Of a DNA stretch of 21,563 nucleotides, positions 6,549 through 16,311 are shown piece after piece. Below the pieces are notes generated by a model. The model saw nothing but the letters and a program-made list of their open reading frames with translations, was not told where the DNA came from and made no database searches. This stretch comes from Eubacterium sp. TM05-53 (GTDB taxonomy: Bacteria; Bacillota_I; Bacilli_A; Erysipelotrichales; Erysipelotrichaceae). Position 1 is the first letter of the stretch. Each line of letters begins with the position of its first letter. The translations under genes were made by a program, and so were the position numbers. The DNA lies in contig NZ_QSPK01000039.1 in assembly GCF_003436425.1 (NCBI RefSeq), forward strand, positions 1 to 21,563, written 5' to 3'.

Positions 6549-6563
6549 AAGGAGGTCTTCACA

Positions 6564-7596
6564 ATGGAAATCACACAACGTCAAAAGATAATCTTTAAAA
6601 CAATAGTTGAAGAGTTTACCCGTTGTGCAGAACCTGTTGGTTCGAAGACTTTGATGGAACTTCTAGATTTCCCGGTTTCATCAGCGACCATCCGTAATGA
6701 GATGGCGACACTTGAAAAGTTGGGATTACTAGAGAAGACACATACTTCGAGTGGTCGTATTCCGAGTCAAAAAGGTTACAGGTACTATGTTGAACATCTT
6801 ATGGAAGCGGATTTGGATGCTTCTACAAAGAATGCTTTACAGCAAGTCTTTAGTGAAAGGCATTATTCGTTAGAAGAAGTTGTTCAAAAAAGCTGTGATA
6901 TTTTGTCACATATGACAAATTTGACCAGTGTTGTTTTAGGACCTGATAGCAGGCATCAGACTTTACAGCATGTACAGTTGATTCCAATCAACAATCAGAG
7001 TGCTGTTGCGATCATTGTCACAGATCAAGGGCATACAGAAAATAAAGTGTTCCAGTTTGGTACAGATGTTTCTATGCAAGATATTCAAAATTGTACAGAT
7101 CTATTAAATGACCAATTAGTAGGAACACCAATTGAAAATGTCGTTGATAAAATGAAAGAAATTGAACCAATGATGGCAGCGAAACTTGTTCGACATGAAG
7201 TTTTGTTTGAAGCGTTCGTTTCAGCCTTTATGCGATTTGCGACAGAGAAAGTTGCAGTTTCTGGACGAAGCAATATGTTGTATCAGCCGGAATTCAGTGA
7301 CATCAATAAGTTAAAACAAATGATGCGTATATTGGAAAATGGAAACTTATTCCACCAATGGACGGATCAAGAGGGAAATGTAGCAATCCAGATTGGTGAA
7401 AGAAACGAGTTGTTGCAAATTGGAGATTGTTCAGTATTAACGACAAAATTCCATTATAACAGCGATGAGGAAGGACAATTAATGGTTGTTGGTCCAAATC
7501 GAATGCAATATTCCAAGGTCGTAGCCTTGATGGATTATATGTCAAATGTCATCGAAGACGTCTTTGGGACAGACAAAAATAAGGGAGGTGCCAACG

Positions 7597-7616
<20 letters not shown>
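6564..7616 (+). CDS. hrcA: Heat-inducible transcription repressor HrcA
   Basis: A 350-residue repressor of class I heat-shock genes that binds CIRCE and needs the GroE chaperonin for activity. The N-terminal winged helix is clear: MEITQRQKIIFKTIVEEF, then EPVGSKTL and SSATIRNEMATLEKLGLLEKTHTSSGRIPSQKGYRYYVE (about 1-80), all hallmark HrcA blocks. The rest is the GAF-like and dimerisation region, ending with the family's conserved stretch around GPNRMQYSKVVALMDYM. It is the first gene of the operon, directly behind its own operators, so it is autoregulated. Its last 20 nt overlap the grpE start. Confidence 0.97.
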
Positions 7617-9967
<2,351 letters not shown>

Positions 9968-9985
9968 AATAAATAAGCAACATTT

Positions 9986-10010
9986 GAAGTTCTAGCCCTG
10001 CTAGAACTTC
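9986..10010 (+). other. Perfect hairpin between dnaK and dnaJ
   Basis: GAAGTTCTAGC (9986-9996) and GCTAGAACTTC (10000-10010) form an 11-bp stem. It is followed by TTCGTATCG rather than a T-tract, so it is a poor terminator. It may act as a 3' stabiliser or processing site that keeps dnaK mRNA above dnaJ mRNA. Confidence 0.7.
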
Positions 10011-10034
10011 TTCGTATCGTATGGAGGGATTCAC

Positions 10035-11147
10035 ATGGCAGAAAAACGTGACTATTATGAAGTGCTTGGCGTCAGCAAAAGTGCTACACCAGATGAAATT
10101 AAAAAGGCCTATCGAAAATTGGCCATGAAATATCACCCCGATCGAAATCATGAACCTGGAGCTGAAGATAAGTTCAAGGAAATCAATGAAGCTTATGAAG
10201 TATTAAGCGATGAGAAAAAACGTGCAACATATGACCAATTTGGTCATGCAGGTATGGATGGAGCCTTTGGACAAGGTGGTGGATTCTCTGGAGGATTCAC
10301 AGATTTTGGCGATTTAGGAGACATCTTCGGTTCGTTCTTTGGTGGAGGATTTGGCGGTGGAGGATCTCGCCGTTCAAGTAACCAGCCTCGACAAGGACAA
10401 GACCGTTACATGCAGATGCGCATTGATTTCATGGATTCAATTTTTGGTAAAACAGAAACGATTTCATTGGATGTGGATGAAACATGTAAACACTGTAACG
10501 GATCTGGAGCGGAAAGCCCAAGTGATGTGCAGACATGTCCTACATGCCATGGTTCTGGATATGTTATGTCTCAACAAAGAACACCATTTGGTGTGATTCA
10601 GCAACAAAGTGTATGTCCAGATTGTCATGGTACAGGTAAGAAAGTTACACGCGCATGCTCACATTGTCATGGAAAAGGCTATGAGCACCGTCGTGTAAAA
10701 CTAGATATTAAAATTCCAGCCGGCATTCAATCGGGTCAACAGATTCGTATTCCTGGAAAAGGTGAAAGAGGAACGAATGGAGGGCCTAATGGAGATTTAT
10801 ATATCGAAATTATGGTTACACCACATCCAACTTTTAAACGTGAAGATAATAATATCTTCATTAAAGTTCCAATTAGCTCAATTGATGCAACGATTGGATG
10901 TACGATCCAAGTACCAACCGTTTATGGTGATGTAGAATTGAAGATTCCTGAAGGAACACAGCCAAACACTAAATTCCGTTTAAAAGGAAAAGGTGTAAAA
11001 GCACGTTCAGGACAAGGGGATGAATTTGTAGAAGTACAGGTTGAAATTCCACGTAAAGTATCTCGAAAAGAAAGAGAGCTATATGAAGAATTAAAATCTG
11101 GACAGGCCGAGTCTCCTTTTGAAAGATTCAAAAGAGCGTTTAAATAG
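10035..11147 (+). CDS. dnaJ: Co-chaperone DnaJ (Hsp40)
   Basis: A 370-residue type I Hsp40. The J domain (1-70) carries HPD at 34-36 in [10 protein letters not shown] glycine/phenylalanine-rich region with many GG and GGF repeats follows (about 75-115). The zinc-binding domain shows all four CxxCxGxG repeats: [24 protein letters not shown] and CSHCHGKG. The C-terminal substrate-binding domains follow with [18 protein letters not shown]. It delivers substrates to DnaK and stimulates its ATPase. Start ATG follows GGAGGGATTCAC. It is the last gene of the operon, ending at a bidirectional terminator. Confidence 0.97.
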   Translation: MAEKRDYYEVLGVSKSATPDEIKKAYRKLAMKYHPDRNHEPGAEDKFKEINEAYEVLSDEKKRATYDQFGHAGMDGAFGQGGGFSGGFTDFGDLGDIFGSFFGGGFGGGGSRRSSNQPRQGQDRYMQMRIDFMDSIFGKTETISLDVDETCKHCNGSGAESPSDVQTCPTCHGSGYVMSQQRTPFGVIQQQSVCPDCHGTGKKVTRACSHCHGKGYEHRRVKLDIKIPAGIQSGQQIRIPGKGERGTNGGPNGDLYIEIMVTPHPTFKREDNNIFIKVPISSIDATIGCTIQVPTVYGDVELKIPEGTQPNTKFRLKGKGVKARSGQGDEFVEVQVEIPRKVSRKERELYEELKSGQAESPFERFKRAFK

Positions 11148-11198
11148 AAAAAAGAGCAGAAGTTTAAAATGGTTTAAGCTTTCTGCTCTTTATTTTTC
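11148..11198. terminator. Bidirectional terminator between dnaJ and the thioesterase gene
   Basis: AAAGAGCAGAA (11151-11161) pairs with TTCTGCTCTTT (11181-11191), extended inward through TTTAAA-type pairing with one bulge and an ATGG loop. T-rich runs lie on both sides, so it can serve both convergent transcripts. The right arm contains the last codons and stop of the thioesterase gene. Confidence 0.85.
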
Positions 11199-11608
11199 TT
11201 CATTTTATCTGAATCTAAGAAGAACATTGTGAATGTAGCACGAGAAAGAAGTACATTTTCATCATTAAAGATAAATACTTCATACACTCCTGTTGTTCTT
11301 CCACTTGAAATCTCTTGGGCAATCCCAATCAATTTGCCACCACGACCAGGCTTAATATAATTGATTGTACCCGTAAGTGTAACACTATCTCTTCCTGTCG
11401 CAAAGCTTGCAGCTCCAGCTACCGTGTCAGCCAAAGAGAACAAGGCACCACCATGGACGAAGCCATGAATATTTAAAATTTGTTCATCAATAATCATTTC
11501 TACCTTCGCAAAACCATGGCGAACTTCTGTCACACGCATATCATTACTTTGCAGGAATTGACTCGAACTATTGAGACGCTCCATTAAAGCCTGCATATTT
11601 TCTTCCAT
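11174..11608 (-). CDS. PaaI-family hotdog thioesterase
   Basis: A 144-residue single-domain hotdog-fold thioesterase, probably hydrolysing an acyl- or aryl-CoA; the substrate cannot be told. The PaaI signature is present: HGFVHGGALFSLADTVAGAA, with H48, the HGG at 52-54 and the catalytic-position D61, followed by the strand with GTINYIKPGRGGKLIG. I set the start at the ATG at 11608, 6 nt behind GGAGG on the minus strand; a TTG two codons upstream in the same frame overlaps that spacing and is less likely. It converges on dnaJ and diverges from the membrane protein gene at 11688. The lysine-rich C terminus (KMKKNKEQKA) is encoded partly by the shared terminator. Confidence 0.85.
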   Translation of the reverse strand: MEENMQALMERLNSSSQFLQSNDMRVTEVRHGFAKVEMIIDEQILNIHGFVHGGALFSLADTVAGAASFATGRDSVTLTGTINYIKPGRGGKLIGIAQEISSGRTTGVYEVFIFNDENVLLSRATFTMFFLDSDKMKKNKEQKA

Positions 11609-11631
11609 AAACAACCTCCAAGAATGCTTTT

Positions 11632-11657
11632 ATTATAGCATGAAATGATGCTATAAT
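11632..11657. promoter_or_regulatory. Palindromic divergent promoter/operator
   Basis: ATTATAGCAT and ATGCTATAAT form a perfect 10-bp inverted repeat with a 6-nt spacer. Each arm contains a TATAAT -10 element, one facing each way: 11652-11657 for the plus-strand genes and 11632-11637 for the thioesterase. The -35 regions are weak. One factor binding the palindrome would control both sides. Confidence 0.55.
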
Positions 11658-11687
11658 GCTTATTGTACTTAAGAAGGAGAATGATTT

Positions 11688-12230
11688 ATGGATTCAAATA
11701 ATATATTTTTTAAGGTCATTGTAGGTATTGTATTAGTTGGATATATGGCCTTTATTTTCTATCAAAGCTTAAAAGGTGGACTTGCCTATAAAAAGGAATT
11801 TGAAAACTTTAAAAACTCACATAAACACTATGAAACTATGGTCGATGGTGGATATTGGGTATGGGTCATGATTGCGATGGCGGTTTTAGCCTTCATTTTA
11901 ATGTTCATGGCACCAGCATTAGCTGCCAATGGACAAACATATTATTACTATTTAGCATATGGATGTATTGGACTTGTATTTTTAGGACTAGCCATTGATT
12001 CCTATACACACCGTCGTATTTACTTCACAGAAGAAGGTTTCTTCTTTGAAGATACATATTATCGTTATCGTATGCTTGCGAATTTTGAATTTAAAAATGG
12101 TATTGTGGCACGCAACTGCAACGTATTAATGAGTAACCGCGATAAGATCGTAGTCACAAAAAAGATTGGCGAAGCCTTACAGGAAAGACAAAAAGCATTT
12201 AAAAAAGCTAAGAAAGAACGTCGCAAATAA
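11688..12230 (+). CDS. Small membrane protein of unknown function
   Basis: A 180-residue protein I do not recognise. It has three predicted membrane helices: about 8-26 (VIVGIVLVGYMAFIFYQ), 54-76 (VWVMIAMAVLAFILMFMAP) and 86-104 (YYYLAYGCIGLVFLGLAI). The C-terminal half (about 105-180) is soluble, with EEGFFFEDTYYRYRMLANFEF resembling the PH-like or YcxB-type domains on some membrane proteins, and a very basic tail (KAFKKAKKERRK). Good AAGGAG site. Its stop overlaps the HAD gene start by one base (TAATG), so the two are coupled. Confidence 0.7.
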   Translation: MDSNNIFFKVIVGIVLVGYMAFIFYQSLKGGLAYKKEFENFKNSHKHYETMVDGGYWVWVMIAMAVLAFILMFMAPALAANGQTYYYYLAYGCIGLVFLGLAIDSYTHRRIYFTEEGFFFEDTYYRYRMLANFEFKNGIVARNCNVLMSNRDKIVVTKKIGEALQERQKAFKKAKKERRK

Positions 12231-13003
12231 TGTTGTTTCTTTCAGATTTGGATGGAACATTGATGGATTCTAACGGTGAAATCACGATTGAAGATGTTGA
12301 AGCAATCCATCAATGGACACAAAAACATGGCTTTGGCTTTGTGACAGGAAGAGATCGCGCCTTTTGTGTGGCACTTGCCTCTAAATATCAATTGTCCTGT
12401 GAATGCATGATTACAGATAACGGGGCCAATGCATATTATAAAGATGAGAATGTATATTCTTCCTTGATTGAGTTAAGTGAAGGTATACAAATGTGTAAAG
12501 CGATTCTAGAATATAAGGTGGATTTATTCTATACAGATGAATTTGGCAATCGCTATTATCCAATTGCGTGTTATGGTAAAGAACGCCTTCATATTTTTGA
12601 AAAGAAACAGCCTGGTTTAGGTCAATTTTCAAATATAGATCTATTCGATTATTTGAATATGCGAGATTTAGGGTTAGCCAAATTAAGTATGTATGTTGAA
12701 AAAGATATGTATTTACTTTTAAATGAATTTAAGCAACGTTTTAGTCATTGTGAAGTCATGGCCACTTCAAAGGATTATATTGAAATCACAAGAAAAGGAA
12801 CAAATAAATGGGAAGCCTTTTGTCATTTACCATTTTCAGATGCGTTTTTTATTGGAGATGGAGAAAATGACTTGTGCATATTAAAAAACTTAAAGAATAC
12901 ATATGTGATGGAGCATGCACCTGAATGCTTAAAATCATTTGGTGTGAGTGTAAAAAGTGTGGCAGAAGCCATGAATATAGAAAGCAGGAAAGAAAATGTC
13001 TAG
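12230..13003 (+). CDS. Cof-type HAD-superfamily phosphatase
   Basis: A 257-residue HAD hydrolase of the Cof/IIB subfamily, which dephosphorylates small metabolites such as sugar phosphates. Motif I is LSDLDGT with nucleophile D6 and acid D8; motif II is the VTGR in GFVTGRDRAF; motif IV is IGDGEND near 206-212, with the motif III lysine in GTNKWEA. The cap domain lies between about 80 and 180. Exact substrate unknown. It has no separate Shine-Dalgarno visible other than that within the end of the previous gene, consistent with translational coupling, and its stop overlaps the next gene by 8 nt. Confidence 0.85.
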   Translation: MLFLSDLDGTLMDSNGEITIEDVEAIHQWTQKHGFGFVTGRDRAFCVALASKYQLSCECMITDNGANAYYKDENVYSSLIELSEGIQMCKAILEYKVDLFYTDEFGNRYYPIACYGKERLHIFEKKQPGLGQFSNIDLFDYLNMRDLGLAKLSMYVEKDMYLLLNEFKQRFSHCEVMATSKDYIEITRKGTNKWEAFCHLPFSDAFFIGDGENDLCILKNLKNTYVMEHAPECLKSFGVSVKSVAEAMNIESRKENV

Positions 13004-13322
13004 AAAAAGAAAAAGAGGGGCAAAGGCAACGGCTGCCTCAATGGTTATGGATACATTGAAAAAAAGAGGGGCAGTGGATGAAAAAACGGCAGTAGATGTA
13101 AGTGCATTTAAAAACTTGCCTTATGCCACATCCACAATTAGTTATACAGTTACAAATTTAATAGAAGAAGGCGTTGTTGGTAAAACCGATGATGAAAGAT
13201 TCTATTATGATGATTTGGGATTTAAAGCTTTAGAAACAAAATTTGTACGTGGATACTCCATGATTTTTATTGTCCCTATTGTGATCGCAATCCTTGTATA
13301 TGTTCTACAAAAAGTATTATAA
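12996..13322 (+). CDS. Winged-helix-like protein with C-terminal membrane anchor, unknown function
   Basis: A 108-residue protein. The N terminus is very basic (SRKRKRGAK). Residues about 15-75 read as a winged helix: MVMDTLKKRGAVDEKTAVDVSAF, then a helix ATSTISYTVTNLIEEGVV and a wing-like GKTDDERFYYDDLG. A single hydrophobic helix ends the protein (SMIFIVPIVIAILVYVLQKVL). A DNA-binding-type fold fixed to the membrane suggests a tail-anchored regulator, but I know no named family for it. It overlaps the HAD gene and closes this three-gene unit. Confidence 0.65.
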   Translation: MSRKRKRGAKATAASMVMDTLKKRGAVDEKTAVDVSAFKNLPYATSTISYTVTNLIEEGVVGKTDDERFYYDDLGFKALETKFVRGYSMIFIVPIVIAILVYVLQKVL

Positions 13323-13324
13323 AA

Positions 13325-13352
13325 GAGTGTCGCAGTAATGCGACATTTTCTA
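13325..13352 (+). terminator. Terminator before the sensory cluster
   Basis: TGTCGCA (13328-13334) and TGCGACA (13339-13345) form a 7-bp stem with a GTAA loop, followed by TTTTCTAT. It ends the HAD unit only 20 nt before the start of the next gene, whose Shine-Dalgarno (GGAGG, 13361-13365) follows at once. A weak promoter could be TTGTAT 13294-13299 with TATAAA 13318-13323, in which case the hairpin would be in the leader of the next operon. Confidence 0.65.
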
Positions 13353-13371
13353 TAAGGAAAGGAGGATTTGA

Positions 13372-14352
13372 ATGGATAAACCAAAATCATTTGCGTATAT
13401 TATTTTTTGTTTAGCATTTTGTTTAGCATTTGCGATAGGCAGTAACTACTTGGTCAATACGACAACACAAGCGAATATGATATACAATTCAAATGAGTCG
13501 CGCAAGATTGGCGCAACATATATGACCTACAATAATACATTCTATTCGGTGGTCAATGAGGAAATATCCAAGATTGTAAAAGAGCATGGAGATCAGCTTA
13601 TTACTTTAGATCCAGCTATGAGTTTAAAAAAGCAGAAGGAACAAATTCAATACTTAATGGATCAACAAGTCGATGCCCTTGTGATTACACCTGTTGATTA
13701 TGAGGGGTTAAAAGATTCTTTAAAGCTTGCCTTAAAAAAACGTATTCCTGTGATTGTGGTGGATACAGAAGTTAAAGATCATAAATATGTAACTTACAGT
13801 ATTGTCAGTGATAACTATGATGCGGGAGTACAATGTGCTAAAGATATGATGAGTAAGTTGGATCATGCCAATATTGTTCTACTTCAACATTCGACAACTC
13901 AATCTGGTTATTTGCGTATTAAGGGATTTGAAGATACGATTCAATCCAACCCGGATTATACAGTAGTGAAGAGAATGGAATGTGAAGGACAATTAGAAAA
14001 AGCCATGCCAAAAATGGAGTCTTTTATTGAGGAAGGAATCGAATTTGATGTAGTGATGTGTTTAAATGATCCAAGCGCAATGGGCGCTATGGCCGCACTT
14101 TCATCGAACAATATGTTGGAAGGCAAGTATGTGTATGGCATAGATGGAACGCCTGAGGCAAAAGAAATGGTGTCAGAAGGGAAAATGGCTGCTACTGTAG
14201 CACAATCGCCAAAGACGTTTGGGAAAAAAGCGGGAGAAGCTATTTATAAGTTGTTTTCGCAAGAAAAAATTAAGAATAAAAATGAAGTGAGTCCTGTGCA
14301 GATCATCACAAAAGAGAATGTTCAAGATTATTCTACGGAGGGCTGGCAATGA
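13372..14352 (+). CDS. Membrane-anchored type 1 periplasmic sugar-binding protein (RbsB-like), likely receptor of the adjacent kinase
   Basis: A 326-residue extracytoplasmic solute-binding protein of the ribose/galactose-binding class. One hydrophobic N-terminal segment (about 8-30) holds it at the membrane; there is no lipobox cysteine, so it seems to be an uncleaved anchor or signal peptide rather than a lipoprotein. Binding-protein blocks: QQVDALVITPVDYEGLKDSL, VDTEVKDHKYVTYSIVSDNYDAGVQC, then the hinge part MCLNDPSAMGAMAAL and VYGIDGTPEAKEMVSEGKMAATVAQSP. No permease or ATPase gene is nearby; instead it overlaps the kinase start (ATGA), as in sensory systems such as XylFII-LytS of Clostridium, where an anchored binding protein activates a kinase. 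Ligand unknown, probably a sugar. Confidence 0.85.
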   Translation: MDKPKSFAYIIFCLAFCLAFAIGSNYLVNTTTQANMIYNSNESRKIGATYMTYNNTFYSVVNEEISKIVKEHGDQLITLDPAMSLKKQKEQIQYLMDQQVDALVITPVDYEGLKDSLKLALKKRIPVIVVDTEVKDHKYVTYSIVSDNYDAGVQCAKDMMSKLDHANIVLLQHSTTQSGYLRIKGFEDTIQSNPDYTVVKRMECEGQLEKAMPKMESFIEEGIEFDVVMCLNDPSAMGAMAALSSNNMLEGKYVYGIDGTPEAKEMVSEGKMAATVAQSPKTFGKKAGEAIYKLFSQEKIKNKNEVSPVQIITKENVQDYSTEGWQ

Positions 14353-15659
14353 TACAAAATATTAAAAAATATAGTGTATGGATCGTTTATGTCAGTATGT
14401 GGGTCTTTAGCTTTTTTACTGTTTGGTACATCGCCATCGTAATGTATTATACGTTGGTGCATGTTGCACAAAGTGGCTATGCCTCTGATTTTATCAAGAG
14501 TATCTCCACACTTTCTGATGTTCCTATTCGTTCCTTTTATGTAGCTGTATTTGGCTTTGTAGGACTGTTTGGTTTTGTATGCATACGCAAAAAAATTAGA
14601 TTCTTTCATCACCATCAAATGATTCCGATTCTAATTGAACTTGGAATAAGTCTTTTGATCATGAAAAATATATCGTTTAGTACGACATGTATTTTATTTC
14701 TGATTATTGCGGATAGCTTACTCTATGTAGATAAACCATTTGATCGTTCAATCTGCATCATACTTGTCTTTCTAGCATATATGCTTTCCAATTATGGGTA
14801 TTTATCAAATTATATTCCAATGATTTCATTCCAGGAATATTTGTCGGTATATAATTCAAAAACACAAGGTTTGTTGCTGGGAATTGAAGTAACTTTAAGC
14901 AATTTAAACATTGTCTTATTTATAGCTTATATATTCTTGTATTTACAGAAACAAATGGACGAAACGCAGAAGTTTGCGGCTTTGAATGTCGAATTAAAAC
15001 GTTTAAATAATCAATTAAAAGGCTATGCGAATTTGCGAGAAAAAATGGGTGAAACCAAAGAAAGAAACCGTCTTGCTCGTGAGATTCATGATACATTAGG
15101 ACATACTTTAACGGGATTAAGCGTTGGTCTTGAAGCGTGTCGAGTGATGATTGATAAGGATGTCAATGTCACAAAAGCACAATTGGGTATTTTGGAAGAA
15201 AGCGCAAAACGTGGTTTAACCGATGTCAGACGTTCGGTGGATAAATTAAAGCCAGATGCATTAGAACGTTATTCTTTAAAAGAAGCATTGGATATGATGA
15301 TCATGGATTATCAGAAATTGACGGATGTGACCATTCTTTATTTGTGTCATTTACCTTTGGTAAATTTGAATGCGGATGAAGAAGAAATCGTATATCGCGT
15401 TGTTCAAGAAGGAATGACCAATTCGGTAAGGCATGGACATGCGACAAAAATTTATGTTTCGATTGCGCAGGCAGACAATAATTTGATTATAATTATAGAA
15501 GATAATGGTCAAGGTTGTAAGGATGTTAAACCAGGATTTGGCATTCATCATTTGACGGAACGTATTAATTTACTACAAGGAAGAATACGTTATTATGGGG
15601 ATAAAGGTTTTGAATTGATTGTAGAAATACCAATGAGAAGAGGAGAACAGAATGGTTAA
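14349..15659 (+). CDS. NarL/DesK-type sensor histidine kinase
   Basis: A 436-residue membrane kinase. The N-terminal half has about six hydrophobic segments (near 10-34, 62-80, 91-106, 112-126, 135-150 and 178-200) and no recognisable periplasmic ligand domain, so sensing may depend on a partner binding protein. A coiled stretch (200-235) leads to the HisKA_3 dimerisation domain, with phospho-acceptor H247 in AREIHDTLGHTLTG. The ATPase domain has N358 in EGMTNSVRHGHA, DNGQG at 385-389 and a GFGIHHLTERI lid. It overlaps the binding protein upstream by 4 nt and the response regulator downstream by 8 nt, so the three should be made in fixed proportions. Confidence 0.92.
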   Translation: MIQNIKKYSVWIVYVSMWVFSFFTVWYIAIVMYYTLVHVAQSGYASDFIKSISTLSDVPIRSFYVAVFGFVGLFGFVCIRKKIRFFHHHQMIPILIELGISLLIMKNISFSTTCILFLIIADSLLYVDKPFDRSICIILVFLAYMLSNYGYLSNYIPMISFQEYLSVYNSKTQGLLLGIEVTLSNLNIVLFIAYIFLYLQKQMDETQKFAALNVELKRLNNQLKGYANLREKMGETKERNRLAREIHDTLGHTLTGLSVGLEACRVMIDKDVNVTKAQLGILEESAKRGLTDVRRSVDKLKPDALERYSLKEALDMMIMDYQKLTDVTILYLCHLPLVNLNADEEEIVYRVVQEGMTNSVRHGHATKIYVSIAQADNNLIIIIEDNGQGCKDVKPGFGIHHLTERINLLQGRIRYYGDKGFELIVEIPMRRGEQNG

Positions 15660-16311
15660 AATCATGATTGCGGATGATCAGCAGCTCATTCGAGAAAGTT
15701 TAAAGATCATCTTAGATTCGGATCCGGATTTTGAAGTAGTAAAAGTGGTTGGTAGTGGACAAGAAGTATTGGACACATTAGAAACAGAAAGTATAGATAT
15801 TATCTTGATGGATGTGCGTATGCCAAATATGAGTGGTGTGGATTGTACGCGTTTGGTAAAAAAGAAGTATCCAAATATAAAGGTCATAATATTAACGACT
15901 TTTGATGATGATGAATATATTTATGATGCATTAAAATATGGCGCAAGTGGATATCTTTTGAAAGGATGTTCTCTAGAGGAACTAAGTTCAGCTATTCATA
16001 ATGTTCTAGCAGGAGGAGCTTGTTTTAATCCAAATGTGGCGGGTAAAGTGACACAGTTCTTTTCTAGAATGGCAAATTCGAATGGGGAATTTAATTTTGA
16101 ACATGGAGAAGATGAACATATCGATTTGAGTGATACCGAATGTAAGATCATTGCCCAAATAGGTCATGGCTATTCAAATAAGGAGATTGCCCAAAAATTA
16201 GGTTTTAGTGAAGGAACGATTCGTAACTATTTAAGTGTGATTTTGGATAAACTGGATCTAAGGGATCGTACCCAATTGGCTATTTGGTATTTGTCTAGAG
16301 GAAATAAATAG
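15652..16311 (+). CDS. LuxR/NarL-family response regulator
   Basis: A 219-residue response regulator. The receiver domain (1-120) has the acidic pair D8/D9, phospho-acceptor D54 in LMDVRMPNMSG, T82/T83 and K104. The C-terminal LuxR-type helix-turn-helix is at about 152-215: LSDTECKIIAQIGHGYSNKEIAQKLGFSEGTIRNYLSVILDKLDLRDRTQLA. It is the partner of the kinase it overlaps. Its target is unknown; inverted repeats in front of the neighbouring PTS operon (17636-17688) are candidates. Confidence 0.95.
   Translation: MVKIMIADDQQLIRESLKIILDSDPDFEVVKVVGSGQEVLDTLETESIDIILMDVRMPNMSGVDCTRLVKKKYPNIKVIILTTFDDDEYIYDALKYGASGYLLKGCSLEELSSAIHNVLAGGACFNPNVAGKVTQFFSRMANSNGEFNFEHGEDEHIDLSDTECKIIAQIGHGYSNKEIAQKLGFSEGTIRNYLSVILDKLDLRDRTQLAIWYLSRGNK

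Noticed and set aside
7546..7596. Upstream in-frame extension of grpE
   Set aside because: The ATG at 7597 has an ideally placed GGAGG, and the extra 17 residues are the hrcA end read in another frame.
14328..14618. Minus-strand 96-codon ORF opposite the kinase N terminus
   Set aside because: It lies antisense to the overlapping binding-protein and kinase genes and lacks a ribosome binding site.
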